Assembly (NCBI GenBank): GCA_950295325.1
Contig: OX485805.1
Span: forward strand, 14,245,501-14,309,500
Direction of reading: 5' to 3'
DNA length: 64,000 nucleotides
DNA from: Polytrichum commune
Lineage: Eukaryota; Streptophyta; Polytrichopsida; Polytrichales; Polytrichaceae
The notes beneath the pieces are model-generated. The model had not been told where the DNA came from. It saw only the letters and a list, made by a program, of their open reading frames with translations, and made no database searches. Shown here in pieces: positions 35,500 through 48,054 of this stretch. Made by a program: the position numbers and the translations under genes. Numbering within the stretch: the first letter of the stretch is position 1; every line of letters begins with the position of its first letter.

Positions 35500-38400
35500 A
35501 TGGCCGAAGATCTGGAGAAGAAGGGCCACCAGGCCTTTGTGGACGAGGATTTCGAGGAGGCTGTCAATCTCTACACGGAGGCCCTTTCCTTGGAGCCTCA
35601 GAATGCCGCTGTCCTCAGTAGCCGTGCTGCGGCTCACACCAAACTCGAGAACTACACTGGTACCAGATTTGCTGCCTTGTGATCGTCGTGTAGGGTGAAT
35701 TTTCGGTTTTGGTTCTGTCGGAAATTTTAGGGTTAAGTGGATTAGTTTGCGGGTTGAGTGTGGGTGTTGTTTTGAGGTTGAGTGTGCTCTGATTTTCCAT
35801 TCGGGGGTGGATCTTGACAGCTTTTGGAGGTTGGGTTATGTTTGATTTTGGTCAACGTGGAAGAGGGCTTGTTGAGTTTTTGTCGAAAAAGTTGAACTGT
35901 AAAGGGCTGGTGATTACACTGTCCATGATTCGAGGTCGTGCACATTCAAAACCTAAATTTGGTCGGATTAAGAGAAATGTCTGCTCTGATCCCATGTTTA
36001 CTATGCTGAGGAGGCTGGAGGCTTGGGTTTAAATCTTGAACTATGTCTGAATGGGTCAAAGTGGAAGAGAAATTGTTAGGTTTTTATCGAGGAACTTGAA
36101 TCGTAATGTGTTGATTATTACACTGTCCATGTGTCGAGTTCGTGCACATCCAAAACCTAAAATGGCTCGTATCAAGAGAAATGTCTGCTCCGATTCCATG
36201 ATCACTATGCTGAGGAGGTTGGAAGAATGGGGGTTAAACCTTGGGTTAAGTTTGAACTGGTCAAGGTGAAGAGCATTTGTCAGGTTTTATGGCGAGGAAG
36301 TTGAGCTTGAAATGGCTGGTTATTAGTGTCCGTGTGTCGAATTTGTGCACATCCAAAACCTAAATTGGATTTGATCGCGATAAACGTTAACTCTGATTCC
36401 ATGTTCACTATGCTGAGGAGGCTTGGGTTATCTCTGAATTTGTTGGGTTCTTTTGGGGGAAGTTGATGTTCAAAGTTGAAGTTCAAGGGCTGGTTACTAC
36501 ACTGTCCATGTATCGAGTTTGTGCAAATCTACACCTAAAAAGGGCTTGGATCAAGAGAAATGTCTGCTCTGATTCCTTGTTCACTATGCTGAGGAGGTTA
36601 GAAGTTTGGGTTTAACCCATGGGTTATCTCTGAATTGGTCAAGGTGAAGATATTTTGTTTGGTTATATGTCGAGGAAGTTGAGCTTGAAATGGCTGGTTA
36701 TAATGTGTCCCACAAATGGTATTAGTGCCAATCCGAAATCTAAATTGGCTTGGTTTAGAGGAGAGGGTGTGGATTGAGAGAAAAATTTACCTCTGATTCC
36801 ATGGTCACTACATTGAAGGTTAACTTCCACAAATTTGCACAATCCATGGCTCATGATCATTGTGCCAAGAGAGTGATCAGATGGATATGTGTTGGCATGT
36901 TATCAATTTTGAATGCTAACAGTGGATTGCCGCAATCAGCATCTGTAAAGTCATTCCAACAAAAAGCCCGTTTGGGTGAAAAGAACCTTGGCTAACTTCT
37001 TAATCTCTGTCTTTCCACCGCTAAATCTCCGTTACAATGAAATCCAAATTGGTGCTCTTACAGCTGGCCTTAAGGTCACATGGTGTTTGATTTAAGGTTA
37101 GAAAGCACCTGAGCTAATTAACTAGAAAAGGTCATGGAGATATGCAATTGTAAGTGGATTCATCCTAGTGCAACAGACAGTCTTCCAATATCTACACAAT
37201 AAGGTTGTTGACATTCAGCTTAATCCTTGAGAAGCCTACACGGAGTTGAATCATACTTTCGATAAGCAAGCATCTCTTGCATAATCCCTTACTGCTGTAT
37301 TTCCACATGATTTGTGCTTGAAATGAAAGTTGTCATGATCACAAGGAGTTAATACAAAGCTTTAAGAATGTACAGTAAATTCAAACAAAGTATATCTTCC
37401 TTCCTGAACTCCGGATATCTTACATTAGCTCATTCTTGATATCTATGTGTGCATGGCGAGAAGTCATGGAAACTTGTCCAAGACTTCTAGAGGTTAGCAG
37501 GGGATTTCTTTTGTGATTTATGTGCTGTAATTTATAGCAAGAATGATGACCCAGTCATGTTCAATACTTGTTTTACAGATGCTGTTGCTGATGCAAGCAA
37601 AGCCATTGAGTTGAATCCAAAGGCATCCAAGGCTTATCTGCGGAAAGGGTAAGCATCACTGTTACCAAATTTCAATTATCCTCCAAGCTGCTCATATTGC
37701 CCCGCTTCTAAAATCTTGTCACCTGTCAGTTGGTATGTGATGCCAACACATGGCGTGTTGTTCTTCTGGTCATTTTCTGAGTTTCAGAATGGCTAATTTT
37801 ATTGCAAACAGGTTGTAGGTATGGAGAGTTTTTGAATTGGCATATGCATCTTGATAAACAGAGAAAGTAAGCAAGTAATTGACGAGGAGCCCCTATTGTA
37901 TTTGAACAGAATGGCTTGCTTTTACCTGGAAGAATATCAAACAGCAAAGGCGGCCTTCGAGGCAGGGCAATCTTTGGACCCAAAGGCTTCTGGATTCAAG
38001 ATGTGGATTAACAAGTGTGATGCCAAACTGAGGGGTACTATTCATCACCCAAGGAGTTGTTATGAAGATTTTGATCCATTCAGGGAATGAAAGAAATAGT
38101 CTATTTAAATGGGTGGCCTGAACATGAATCCCATTGGAACTCTGGGGTCAAACTACCTAAGGTCGGAATATCGCAGTGCTCGGATTGGTGACCTTACTAG
38201 CACTTGATTTTCTGGTGCACCTTACCACCTATTGTCCACCCAATCATAGTAGGGATATTGGGCTGAACTGAATAGTTTTACCAACCATGTGGAAACCTAG
38301 AGGCTTGCCCTTGGGGGAGATTAGGTGTGGGCCGTCTTGTTTGCTCCCGTTCAAGGTGTTCCAACTTTGAAAGGAGGCAGTAGTCTTTGGGGCCCCTCTA

Positions 38401-41017
38401 TATCCTGGGACGCCTATGTTGGGATTACATGTAGAGTTAGACCAACTCGACAATGAAGGAACATCAGAAGGTAGATGGGCGTTATTCGGTTACTTATCTG
38501 AATTGGGCACTTATGTTTGTATGGTGGGTGGTTAGGAATGGATTTAAGAACAGACACCAAAATAACAAGTTTAAAAAAAAGATTGGACTACGTGTTTAAA
38601 TTTGGTTAACCATTCTAGGCTGAATAGTCAACATAATACATGGGTGGGGGGGCTGTGTGGCCTTCTTATGGCTAACTGTTAGTGGACTTGATGACTATAG
38701 CAATTTAAGATTTGGTTCAAAACTTTCTGGGATTGGACCTGGCTTTTTCAGATTCATTTGTGGTTGCACAGAAATTTCAATCTCGCGAATCCAAGTAGTA
38801 TTAGGTAGCAAACAACAAAATGCAGCCAAATAAGGCCCATCTACCCTAATTCATGCTTGTGGCAACATCAGAGTCATCTCTTCTAGTATTTGTCAATGTA
38901 AGTTTCTCACATTAGTTGTCCTCTTTGGTTTGCAGAAGAGAACGGTAAGGCTGGTGAACAAGCTGTTCCAGTATCTTCTCCAACTTCTTCTGGAAATGAA
39001 GATGAGGTGCCCACTCCAATGGAGACAGTGGCAGAAGCCAAAAGTTCTAAAGATGTGCCTTCAGAGAAAGAACCAGCTTCAGTTGCTGTGCCTGCACCTG
39101 CATCATCATATGCTGTACCAGCACCTCCACCTAAATTTAGGTAATTAGAAACTGGTGACGTCATGTTTAAGCTTCTGGGATTTTCTCTGGATGCATCTAA
39201 TTGTCTTATATCCTAAATGTGTTTCTTGGGTGATCATAACCGGTGTGAGGAGGAATCTCAATGATGTGGTGCCTTTCTAGTGGCAATGAAAGAGGATGAT
39301 TAGTACCCATAGCCAGACCCCCTCACAATTGGGGTACTAAAAAGCAAAAGAATGATATGAAATCTTAATTTCTCTCTTAGCTCAATTCTCACGCCAATTA
39401 TGGTCTTGATGGATGTGAAGTTTTGTATAATCCAGGAACAAGAGTTAGTCAGCAGTCTTTGATAAGTTAAGTTTTGTTGTTTGCAGGCATGAATGGTATC
39501 AGACTCTTACCCATCTGGTGGTTAGCATCTTTGCAAAGGGCATCAAGGAAGAGGATTTGAAAGTGGATTTTGGAGAGCAGATTGTAAGTTTTGTCTTCCG
39601 TTACATTTTTGATCCAGTGACAAGCTTGATTATCAACTGTGGCAGTCTTTGAGGCAAAAACAATGGAGATTAGTCATGAGAGTCCTTACATTAGCTGCTT
39701 GATATTTCACAGTGCAGTTTATGAACACATGATATGAGAGCAAAATAAGTCTGTGCAAAACTTCTCTGTTGCAAAGTCTGATGTGTACAATTTGAAAATG
39801 CTCCAGCTGAGTGTGATCATCAACTGTGGTGATGAAGAGCCATTTGCTTTCCAGCTTCGGTTGTTCGGAAAGGTGATGTGCAGCCTTATATATGTCTTTA
39901 TTTATTTTCAATGATGTATTCCAGTTTGTGATTAGGTAGCAGAGTAAGATTTTCGTTTGTTATCTGTAAATGGAGTTGATTCTGGTATGATAACTAACCA
40001 ACTGCAGAACTGACAATACAGGTGGTACCAGCTCAATGCAGATATACTTTGTTGAGAACAAAGGTAGAGATCAGGCTCACCAAAGCTGAAAGCATGCAGT
40101 GGAAGCAACTTGAGTATGACCCCAAGCTGCAGCAGACAGTGAGAACTGTGGTTGTCCCGACAGGTTCCAGAACTGAATGCTTTTCTTGGAGATTCTGCAT
40201 TCTTTTGCAGTGAAACTTCTGGTGTTTCAGTATCATATGTATGTAGTATAAAAATGGAGTATGGAGTGTCAGTAGTATATATAGATGTATCTGCCTGTGT
40301 CTGTAATATATATGTAGTATGATGTTTCAGTAGTATGTGTATGTACGTCAGTAGTCACACTAAGAGATTGGGTGGCTGGGATTGGCAGAGGAGGATAAGG
40401 TGAAGTACCCATCATCCAGCAAAAAACCTGCTAAGGATTGGGACAAGCTGGAGGCAGAAGTGAAGAAAGAAGTGGGTTCTTAACCTCAAACTCACTATAG
40501 CTTGTAGATCTTGGAATTATAGTCATTTGAGTAGTGTTGTTATTTTCTTCCCTGTAGGGTGAGGGTTGGTGGCGGTGTTGTATCTTCTCACCAGATACCA
40601 AACTGTTGAATTCTATTTACTAACTGGCCAGCTAACATTCATGCTCTCATCATTTGCAGGAGAAGGATGAAAAATTAGAAGGGGATGCAGCTCTCAACAA
40701 GCTGTTCCGTGAAATATACTCAAATGCTGACGAGGACACTAGGCGTGCGATGAATAAGTCATTTGTAAGTGCCCCTTTTCAATTTGTAACTTAACTGGAT
40801 TAAGGATATGTGAAGAGCTGCATGAGGATATTCTGCATTGTTAGTACTTCAATATTCAGAATGGGTTTAATTTTTAAGGTTGTCAATTCTCTCCCATGAA
40901 CTGTGGCAGGTGGAATCAAATGGGACTGTGCTTTCTACAAACTGGAAGGATGTGGGCAAAAAAAAAATTGAAGGAAGTGCCCCAACGGGTATGGAGATGA
41001 AGAAGTGGGAGCTATGA
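35500..41017 (+). CDS. SGT1: SGT1 co-chaperone, 10 exons
   Basis: SGT1 links HSP90 to client proteins and SCF ubiquitin ligases, and in plants it stabilises immune receptors together with RAR1. Exons: 35500-35659, 37579-37648, 37910-38034, 38936-39140, 39487-39583, 39807-39872, 40022-40163, 40389-40471, 40660-40764, 40910-41017. All introns are GT-AG and phases join in frame, giving 386 residues, a little longer than typical plant SGT1. Domains in order: three TPRs (about residues 2-105; [48 protein letters not shown]), an acidic/proline-rich linker (about 119-183), a CS domain (about 184-275; [30 protein letters not shown]), and an SGS domain (about 300-386; [37 protein letters not shown], ending MEMKKWEL). 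An in-frame ATG at 35488 would add four residues. I chose 35500 because MAEDLE fits the family start. Intron 1 is long and repetitive. Confidence 0.95.
35825..36780 (+). repeat. Five ~200-bp tandem repeats filling SGT1 intron 1
   Basis: The landmark ACACTGTCCATG...CGAG...GTGCACAT recurs near 35918, 36122, 36325, 36501 and 36705, giving steps of about 204, 203, 176 and 204 bp. Each unit also carries AGAGAAATGTCTGCTCTGAT-like text and ACTATGCTGAGGAGG, although the last unit is more worn. The 176-bp step reflects a deletion of ~27 bp. Open frames of about 72 codons occur inside two units only because the units are related. They are intronic. Confidence 0.85.
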
Positions 41018-41869
41018 AGAAACAGACACTATGGAATTGTGAAACTGGATTTGGATTTTTGACACTCAAGGTTAGAAATCAAGTACTGACTGACAGAGAT
41101 GTGTGAATTCTGAAAGAAACAACAGCATGGGCAGCAAGTGAACTTTGGTGATGTTGTGTGGACACTTTTAAAAGTATTGTAGAGTTAGGCTTGTAATGCA
41201 CCACTATTTGAACAGGATACAGAATAATCATATAGTACAAGGTTTGTGGAATTGAAGGTGTAGCAACAAGAGCATGGTTAGTGGCAAAGATTTTGTGAGT
41301 GTCTAGCTTGACGGACACAGACTTTTGGTCCAATGTACCTTGTACATGTTTCATGTTTTTGTATGAGCATCTGGACTCTTTTCACGGTTATTCGTGAAGT
41401 ATATACCATAGGTTGTGTGAGCAATGGCTGATGTTTTGCATTGGTCTAAGTTTACAAATGCAATAATCATCGCAGAGCTGTGTTTTATGGCCCTGGCTTC
41501 ATGGGAGCACCCCTTACAAATGATGCATAATTACATGCAATCTTATTTAAAAATCATTGTTTTGTGTTCTGTATCAAATGAAATTGCTGAATTCCATAAA
41601 TGGTATACAGTATGCTAAGAAGGATATTTATTGTCTGATTATATTCAATGTTGTTACCACCCTACTCTGCTCAACATTTATTTTAAAAATTTCAATTCCT
41701 TGACAATTAGTGTTAGACATAAATGTGCCACTACCTGCCCTATTGTCACCTCCCTTCTTGTGAAGCATGGATTTCATTGGACTTGCAATTTTTTCATATC
41801 CTCACTAACACTAAATTCAAACATGTAACTTCCACATATTACCATAGTTGATAGTTAATGTTTGAGTTT
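41018..41869 (+). other. SGT1 3' UTR region and downstream spacer
   Basis: The first few hundred bases after the SGT1 stop probably form its 3' UTR. I cannot place the polyadenylation site with confidence. From about 41700 scattered CACTA-like phrases (TTAGTGTTAGAC, AACACTAAAT) appear. Confidence 0.4.
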
Positions 41870-41961
41870 ACATTTAGTGTTACTTTCATAAGGTTATTGA
41901 CATTTTGTGTATGCGTTTGTATTTAGTGTATCAAACACTAAATATCCTTTTTAGTGTAGTG
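41870..41961. mobile_element. CACTA-like terminal fragment
   Basis: GTATTTAGTGTATCAAACAC followed by TAAATATCC and TTTTTAGTGTAGTG ends in TAGTG, the inverted form of a CACTA terminus. It is very similar to the fragment at 46503-46580. A left end could not be fixed; related text starts near 41700. Confidence 0.5.
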
Positions 41962-42049
41962 GTCTCTACATGGGAAATTTGTTGGCGATGTAATGATATG
42001 AAATGAAAATGATTTTAAAGGCCAAGAATTCAAATGGCTTTTGGGACTA

Positions 42050-43260
42050 GAAGCACATCAAGATGGTGTCAAAAAGGCTACTTCCCTAGAGTAATATAGT
42101 GCAGTGGCCTTAGGAATATAAGCGCTAATATCAACTTGACGGTCCAGTTGGAAGAAAGACTTTGAGACTACCTGGTACTACATTCTGAAATAGGAAACCT
42201 CAAACATACTAAAGTTCTCCTTGATATGGTGAGGGAACCAAATTATAGAAGGTTAAATTTGTCCTGTCTCATGTGTGTTAAAGAAGGTTAATTTTCCCAC
42301 CAGGTGTTGGTGATTTGCAGCATTGGTGAGGGGAGTTCCTATGTAGGCAGTAATTTTTAAACCTACATGCATGGGAGTCTTTGCAGGGTTGCATTCCACC
42401 ATGCCACATTCTTTAAGAAGTCAAGTTGTGCTTATCCCCCGTGTCATGATGATGGTGCCTTCCTTGATGTAAAAGTACTCTAGACATGCTAATGAATGGT
42501 AGATGACACTCAAATCTTGCATCTTGCGGAAGTCAAACCCATAAACAGGAGACGCATGGGCGAACCCCTACATCTTGCATCTTGACTTGAATGTTTGCCC
42601 CAGTTCGGTTGATTTTTTTGGTGTGGTCACCTGGCAGATATATGTCATCAACATATACAGCAGAAGTAACAAATCAATCAGCCCGTCATCTTTGGCAAAA
42701 TACAGTAAGTAATAGGCTTTGGATGTCTCAAATCCCTCAAAATTGTATATAGTCATCTCTCTGTCTTCATGCCAACAATGAGGGGATTGATTTGCTCCAC
42801 AAAGTGCTATGTCAAGAAGAGAGACTAGCTCTTCAAGCCCAACCTCCCCAAATCCCCAGAGTTGTTCAACGAACACTTTCTCCTGGGTTTTGTTGTTCAG
42901 GAGCGGTATAATTACTTCCAAATGAAAAATGAGCGAGCGACTATGTCGCGCAATTGCTGTAAGAACTCAAGCAGAATCACACTTCTCTACAGGGGCAAAT
43001 GTCTCATTGTAGTCCTGTCTGGCTTGTTGAAAGCCCCAGACTAACAAATCAGCCTTGTGACATGCTACTGCTCCGTCAACAGGGGTTTTTGTTTTGAATT
43101 ACCAATTGGTGGTTGTGGTACTTTTTTCCTGGCGGGAGTGTGGGCCACTAATGTCCAGGTGCAATTCTTTATAAACTCCATCTCTTTTTGCAATGACTTC
43201 ACTCCATCGTATGAACTTGGATGCTTCTGTGTAAGTGTTCGGTACCTTCAGAGAAGCTAA
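42050..43260 (-). pseudogene. Ty1/copia pol remnant (reverse transcriptase and RNase H region)
   Basis: Reading the minus strand downward from about 43220: EVKSLQKEMEFIKNCTWTLV, then FQQARQDYNETFAPVEK (about 43040-42970), then QLWGFGEVGLEELVSLLDI and GANQSPHCWHED, then FAKDDGL. The catalytic YVDD is encoded at 42655-42644, one frame away from the longest open frame. LLKECGMVECNPAKTPM follows near 42420-42370. This order is that of copia reverse transcriptase. Several frameshifts and stops make it dead. Copia-like integrase was not recognised, although unclear open frames continue to about 43700. Confidence 0.8.
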
Positions 43261-45857
43261 CAACATGATAGTCATTCATAAAGTGTTGCTGACAATTACC
43301 TTGCCTCCCGAGTTTGCATGTCGTGAATGGGTATGATGGCCCTAACAGGCCCATTGAAGTTGGTTTGGTGTTGCTCCAACCAGCAACTGAGTTAGCCGGT
43401 GAAGAAGTTGTTGGGTGATCACTATGGGCATCCAGCAGGCTACTCCTTCCCGAGTTGGTGACTTTGTGTCCTTTGTGGTTTGTCCTTTGACTTGAATTTG
43501 ACAACAACCCCTTTGGTGGCAACAACTCTTTTGTCCATGAAATCTGTAATGGAGCTTCTTTCATTCGCATCTATTCCTGTTGGAACTCTACTCTTGGTGG
43601 AAATCTCTCTCTCCACAAGAAATTGGCGTTGGGATACGATCCCTGTCAATTGCAAATCACATATACATCGTCTGCTTGAAAAGCGTGATCTTTGTGAAAT
43701 CAATCGGATTTGTCAAGATGCATGACGATGCTTTCAATGAGGTACTGAAACTTATACACAAATTACCAACATCAAGTGCATTTGAGCATGAAGGAATTTC
43801 AAGAGTAGAGTTCCAAGAATGTAATTAGTACATGGTGACTATGGATGCTCATGGACAACACTATGAGATTTGTTGTAACAATTTTTTTTACAGGATGGTT
43901 ATCCTTTTTTGATACTAGATGGAAGATGCATTCTAATGTCACCTTGATTCTCATAATTATGATACTAGTTGTTGTTTTGATACAATGTATCTTGATGTTT
44001 TGAAGCTGCAATCCATGCTTGTCACAAAGACTTGCATTTTCCTTTGGTAAGATTAAAGTAAGATCAAGGCAAGTTGATCATAGCACATGATGACACATGA
44101 CTATAGTGTGAAACTTACAACCGTTCTTAAATCATGTTTATGGATGTTTTTTTCTTGTCATATATACTACAAGCCTATACATCATACAACCCTTAATATT
44201 GTGGGCTTGAGAATTGTTTTATCTGATTATTGGTTGCAAATTGCAACATTGTCAATTGTAAGTTTCAAAATCCAATTTGACATGCAATTTGAGGTTTGGG
44301 AGGTTAGAGTGAAATTTTTTTTTTATAATAATTTTGAATGATTGCACATGCCCTCTCCATTTGTGCTAACTTGTATTGAGCCTAGTCTAATGGTTGACAT
44401 ATGTTAAGCGCGAAAATTCCAATCTCATCGTCATTGCATGTGTCTTTTTGACGCCCTTTCAAAAATACAAGCCTTGCCACACACCACTCAAATGTAGACT
44501 TGGCCTGACTTATAAGAAGTGTGACCGCACCAAAAGGACCACAAAGTACCTCACCTACATATTGACCTCAAATAATCATTAGATAGACTTGCCACCAACA
44601 ATTCATTTGTGCATTACTTAATAATTCAAATCACAAAAGGATCCTTAGGTTGCACTTGGTCCATGTCTTTGGTACAAAACACCGATCATCAAGAAATATA
44701 GCGTGAAGACATGGCACATGATGAGCATGTGAAAGAATTGCAAAATTTCAAAAATTGGAGTTGAGATGCAAAACTTATAGGTCCAGGTCAAAGTGAAGAT
44801 TATTTCACTCTTTGAATGATCATAGAGGCGTGCGAAGAAGGTTGTCCATGATTTAAGCACATGTTCCAATCCCGTTGTGACACATATCTTTTGATAAATG
44901 TTTCCATGATTTGATTGTGCAATGAGGTGCAATGATTTTGATTTGGGGTGGTGTAACTTGCAATGAATACATGCTAGTCTATGATATGTCCAATAAGCTT
45001 ATTTTGGTCCTACTTGACATTCAAGTTGGTTCCAAAATAAATTCATTACTTACTGAGGATATCAATCTATCTATCTATTTATTTATGTTTCATGAACTTA
45101 TGAACTTATGAGTGATTAATTGACCTATAAACTAAAAAGGAAGAAGAAAAAGATAAAGAAAAAAGCCATGTTATGAGCCTCAAGTTGTTGTACGGGGATG
45201 TTTAGATTTACTTGTTACATTTTAAGCTTGAAATGCCAAAAGTGCCTCCCATCTAAAATGAACTTACCTATCAAATACATTCTATTCCATCGGAACATAT
45301 GTATGTGAAAGAAATGTAAGGAGATTTGGGTTCGTATACATGAGCTAGATTCAAATACATGCCATGTATCACGATCATCACAAATAATCACATTTGTCTT
45401 ATTTCTTCGTTGTAGTAGCTTGTATTAAATATAAGTCTAATCACACAAACCAAATAAATTTGAACTTTAATACTTGTCAAGTGGTTGTACAAACTACCAC
45501 GTAGGCCTTGGAGTGTGCCCACCGAGCTAATTTTCTTGCTAACAAATTTTAAGTACGTACAAATTTTTTATACATGTGTATTTTTGGTGCGTGATCCACA
45601 TCTAACCACACACCCATCAGATATAAATGTCCAATCAAGATAGATGACCAAATTATGCCCATTTACCTTATCATAACATTACTCAACATTAGGCATGCTC
45701 ACCCTATCATAACATTATATTATGTTATCTTTTCTAAAACAATGACATCTACTAATTTTGTCCCATATTTATCATGAGTGGAACAAGATATTTGGATCTC
45801 TACCTTATGACTAAGAATAGCCTACTAGGGAGTGTTAGGGCCAACACATCAAACTAA
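43261..45857. other. Intergenic, possibly further copia debris near 43.3-43.7 kb
   Basis: Overlapping open frames of about 80-120 codons at 43200-43830 show no recognisable domain. From 43.85 to 45.85 kb only AT-rich sequence with short frames is present. Confidence 0.35.
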
Positions 45858-46313
45858 GGGCCGGTTTACACTATGGACCATGAAGTTGGACCACGGCTCT
45901 GCAAGGCAGCTGATTGGCTATTGAAGTTCTCCTGGGACAACTTCGGTTTACTGTACACTAAGGAAAAAATGAAAAAATGGCAGAGGGACCATGGAGGTCG
46001 AGGTCCCCAAAATATAATTTTTAAGGCCTAACAAATGCATTGACATGGTCCAACGGGTTTTGCGGTGAGAGAGGCAAGAGAGGTGGTCTGGTAGGAAAAG
46101 GCAAGGGCCAATGTCAAAGAAATACCATTTTAATGAATCTACCTTTTAAGCGCCTTAATTATACCATAGCCCATGAGACATACCAACACTACCTTGCCCT
46201 ACCCCTTAAACCGGCTCACACATGTTTCACCAAACAACACGGGACATCTAGAACTCAAGAATTTGAGTGCAGATTTGTTTTCTTGGTCTACCAAATGCAA
46301 TGTTTGGAATTAT

Positions 46314-46378
46314 GGGGCTTGTAATATACCGTTGGAAAGGTCTTGAAAATACCTTTTCAACAGTATATTACACACCCC
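46314..46378. repeat. Hairpin inside the Harbinger-like element
   Basis: The 28-nt arms 46314-46341 and 46351-46378 are inverted copies (GGGGCTTGTAATATACCG versus GGGGTGTGTAATATACTG) with about five mismatches and a 9-nt loop. Confidence 0.7.
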
Positions 46379-46502
46379 GATATGCTTACAAAATGCAGTT
46401 GCAAAACAAAAAAGAAAAATCTGTAGTGGTTTAGTGACTGTAGATCAGGGTAGTCAAAAGAAGTGCAATGGGAAATCTTCTAACATTAATCATCAAATAA
46501 TT

Positions 46503-46580
46503 GAAAATTAGTGTTGAGCAAGGTAGGGTGGTAACAACATTAAATATAATCAAACACTAAATATCCTATTTAGTGTAGTG
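46503..46580. mobile_element. CACTA-like terminal fragment nested in the Harbinger-like element
   Basis: AATTAGTGTTGAGCAAGG leads to AACACTAAATATCCTATTTA and the end GTGTAGTG. It matches the right end of the 22666-23043 family (in its reverse orientation) and the 41870-41961 fragment. Confidence 0.55.
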
Positions 46581-46992
46581 ACAACACAAGGTACATGTCA
46601 CATGTAAATTACATTGAGCATGTACAAATTAAATTGCTCATTTTATTTTATTAAAAAAAATTTGTTGTGAGAAGATTTGCAAGCCACATCTTCGACACAT
46701 TTAACAAGAAGTGAAGACAAGTGAAGCCCAAGAGGACAAGGAATGATCAAACTTTTTTTTTTTTTTAAATTGCCCTTTTTGGGCATGTATTAAAAAAATC
46801 AGCACCTTCACTTTTTGGTGTGTGGTCGTTCCTCTTGGTCCACATTCAGTTTACACCTAGTGAGGGGCCCAACGGCTTTGTAAATCAAAATTTTAAGAAC
46901 TCGGACCATGAAATTTAGACCACGAACTCGTACCGTGGAACAAGGCATCTTCCGTGGGACGAGTTCATGGTCTATGGTGTAAACCGCCCCTA

Positions 46993-48054
46993 AGGTCATT
47001 GAATAATGTTCATGTATATCCATGCCTTTATCTTGGGGCTAAGCAAGTTATTAAGGGTGTTGTCTAGTTCTCCACAAAAATAAAAATAAAAGAAAATTGC
47101 CATGTGTCATATCCACATTGGCCAAGGCTTGTTCAATCCAACGTGGAAATTAGCGTTTGGTACTCAAAGTGTTGAACCAAACAACATCCTAGGGTATAAA
47201 TAGTGTGCCTATCCTTGCATTAGCTTTGACATGGGAAGGCGGTCCCTTTATAAGAAAAGTTCAATATATAAGGAGTGTGTGGCTACATCGGTGTTGTATG
47301 TGTTGGGATTGATCACACCAACTAGTTTTGACATCATCCGTCGACATCTTAGGTTGTAATAATGTGAAAAGTGGTGGGCCAACATCTATTTATGAACATA
47401 ATCCCAACAATTTTACGGCTGGAACCAAACAAATTTTTGGGTGTGATCGGGGCATGAGTGTCTGCATTAGCGTATGTTTCTTTTGGTGGGGATGGCTATG
47501 GGAAGCCAGCCTGGAGGAGGCTCATTGAGCCTCCTGTGTATTTTTTGATTGTCTAATAAAACATTTGGTTATCTGGAAGGTGACATGTGGCTTTGTTGGC
47601 AAATCTTGTCGCAGTTCTTCTTTGAAGGGGGGGGGGGCTTAATTAATAGAGATGCCAATAAGTAATGCAAGAATATGGTTATGGGTTAGGTATTACAATA
47701 TGAATTATATCACATATGGAACACAAGGATAAGCTAAGCCACTATGACGTGGCATGTATACCTGCCCAGAAGTAAAGCCCGGTTAGTTACCGGACCTTGC
47801 AATCGTGGTTAGCTACCCCCCACCGTGGCCTCATTCTGAATGTCACGGTGCGTTTTATTCCAACTTGAGCATCGGATGGTGAACTTGTTGTTGCTGCAGA
47901 AAGTATGCATTTGTGGGTCGCCATAGTTTTTGCAAAAATCATCTCCTGCGTCTGTTGCACACATCTCGGTCGTTGAGAAAAAAAGGGATTGTGCACATTC
48001 ACTGATTCAAACAGCAGGGGGGGGGTGGGGAGCTGATTTTGGGTGGGAGGAAGG
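46993..48054. other. Upstream region of the UPF0235 gene, no gene seen
   Basis: No coding region. G-runs occur near 47627 and 48017. The last few hundred bases presumably hold the promoter and 5' UTR of the next gene, but no core promoter motif stands out. Confidence 0.4.

Larger units (their letters stand above)
45858..46989. mobile_element. PIF/Harbinger-like non-autonomous element, 1132 bp
   Basis: The left end GGGCCGGTTTACACTATGG and the inverted right end GGGGCGGTTTACACCATAG match at 32 of the first 39 positions. The trinucleotide TAA flanks both sides (45855-45857 and 46990-46992), the TWA target duplication of PIF/Harbinger elements. The interior has no transposase. It contains an internal hairpin (46314-46378), a CACTA-like fragment (46503-46580) and a T-run near 46750, so it has collected a nested insertion. 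Confidence 0.7.

Noticed and set aside
35814-36269. Two similar 72-codon open frames that could look like a duplicated small gene
   Set aside because: They lie in SGT1 intron 1 and resemble each other because they are in tandem repeat units. The other three units do not keep the frame open.
38903-39164. 85-codon minus-strand frame
   Set aside because: It is antisense to SGT1 exon 4, the acidic/proline-rich linker, and has no independent support.
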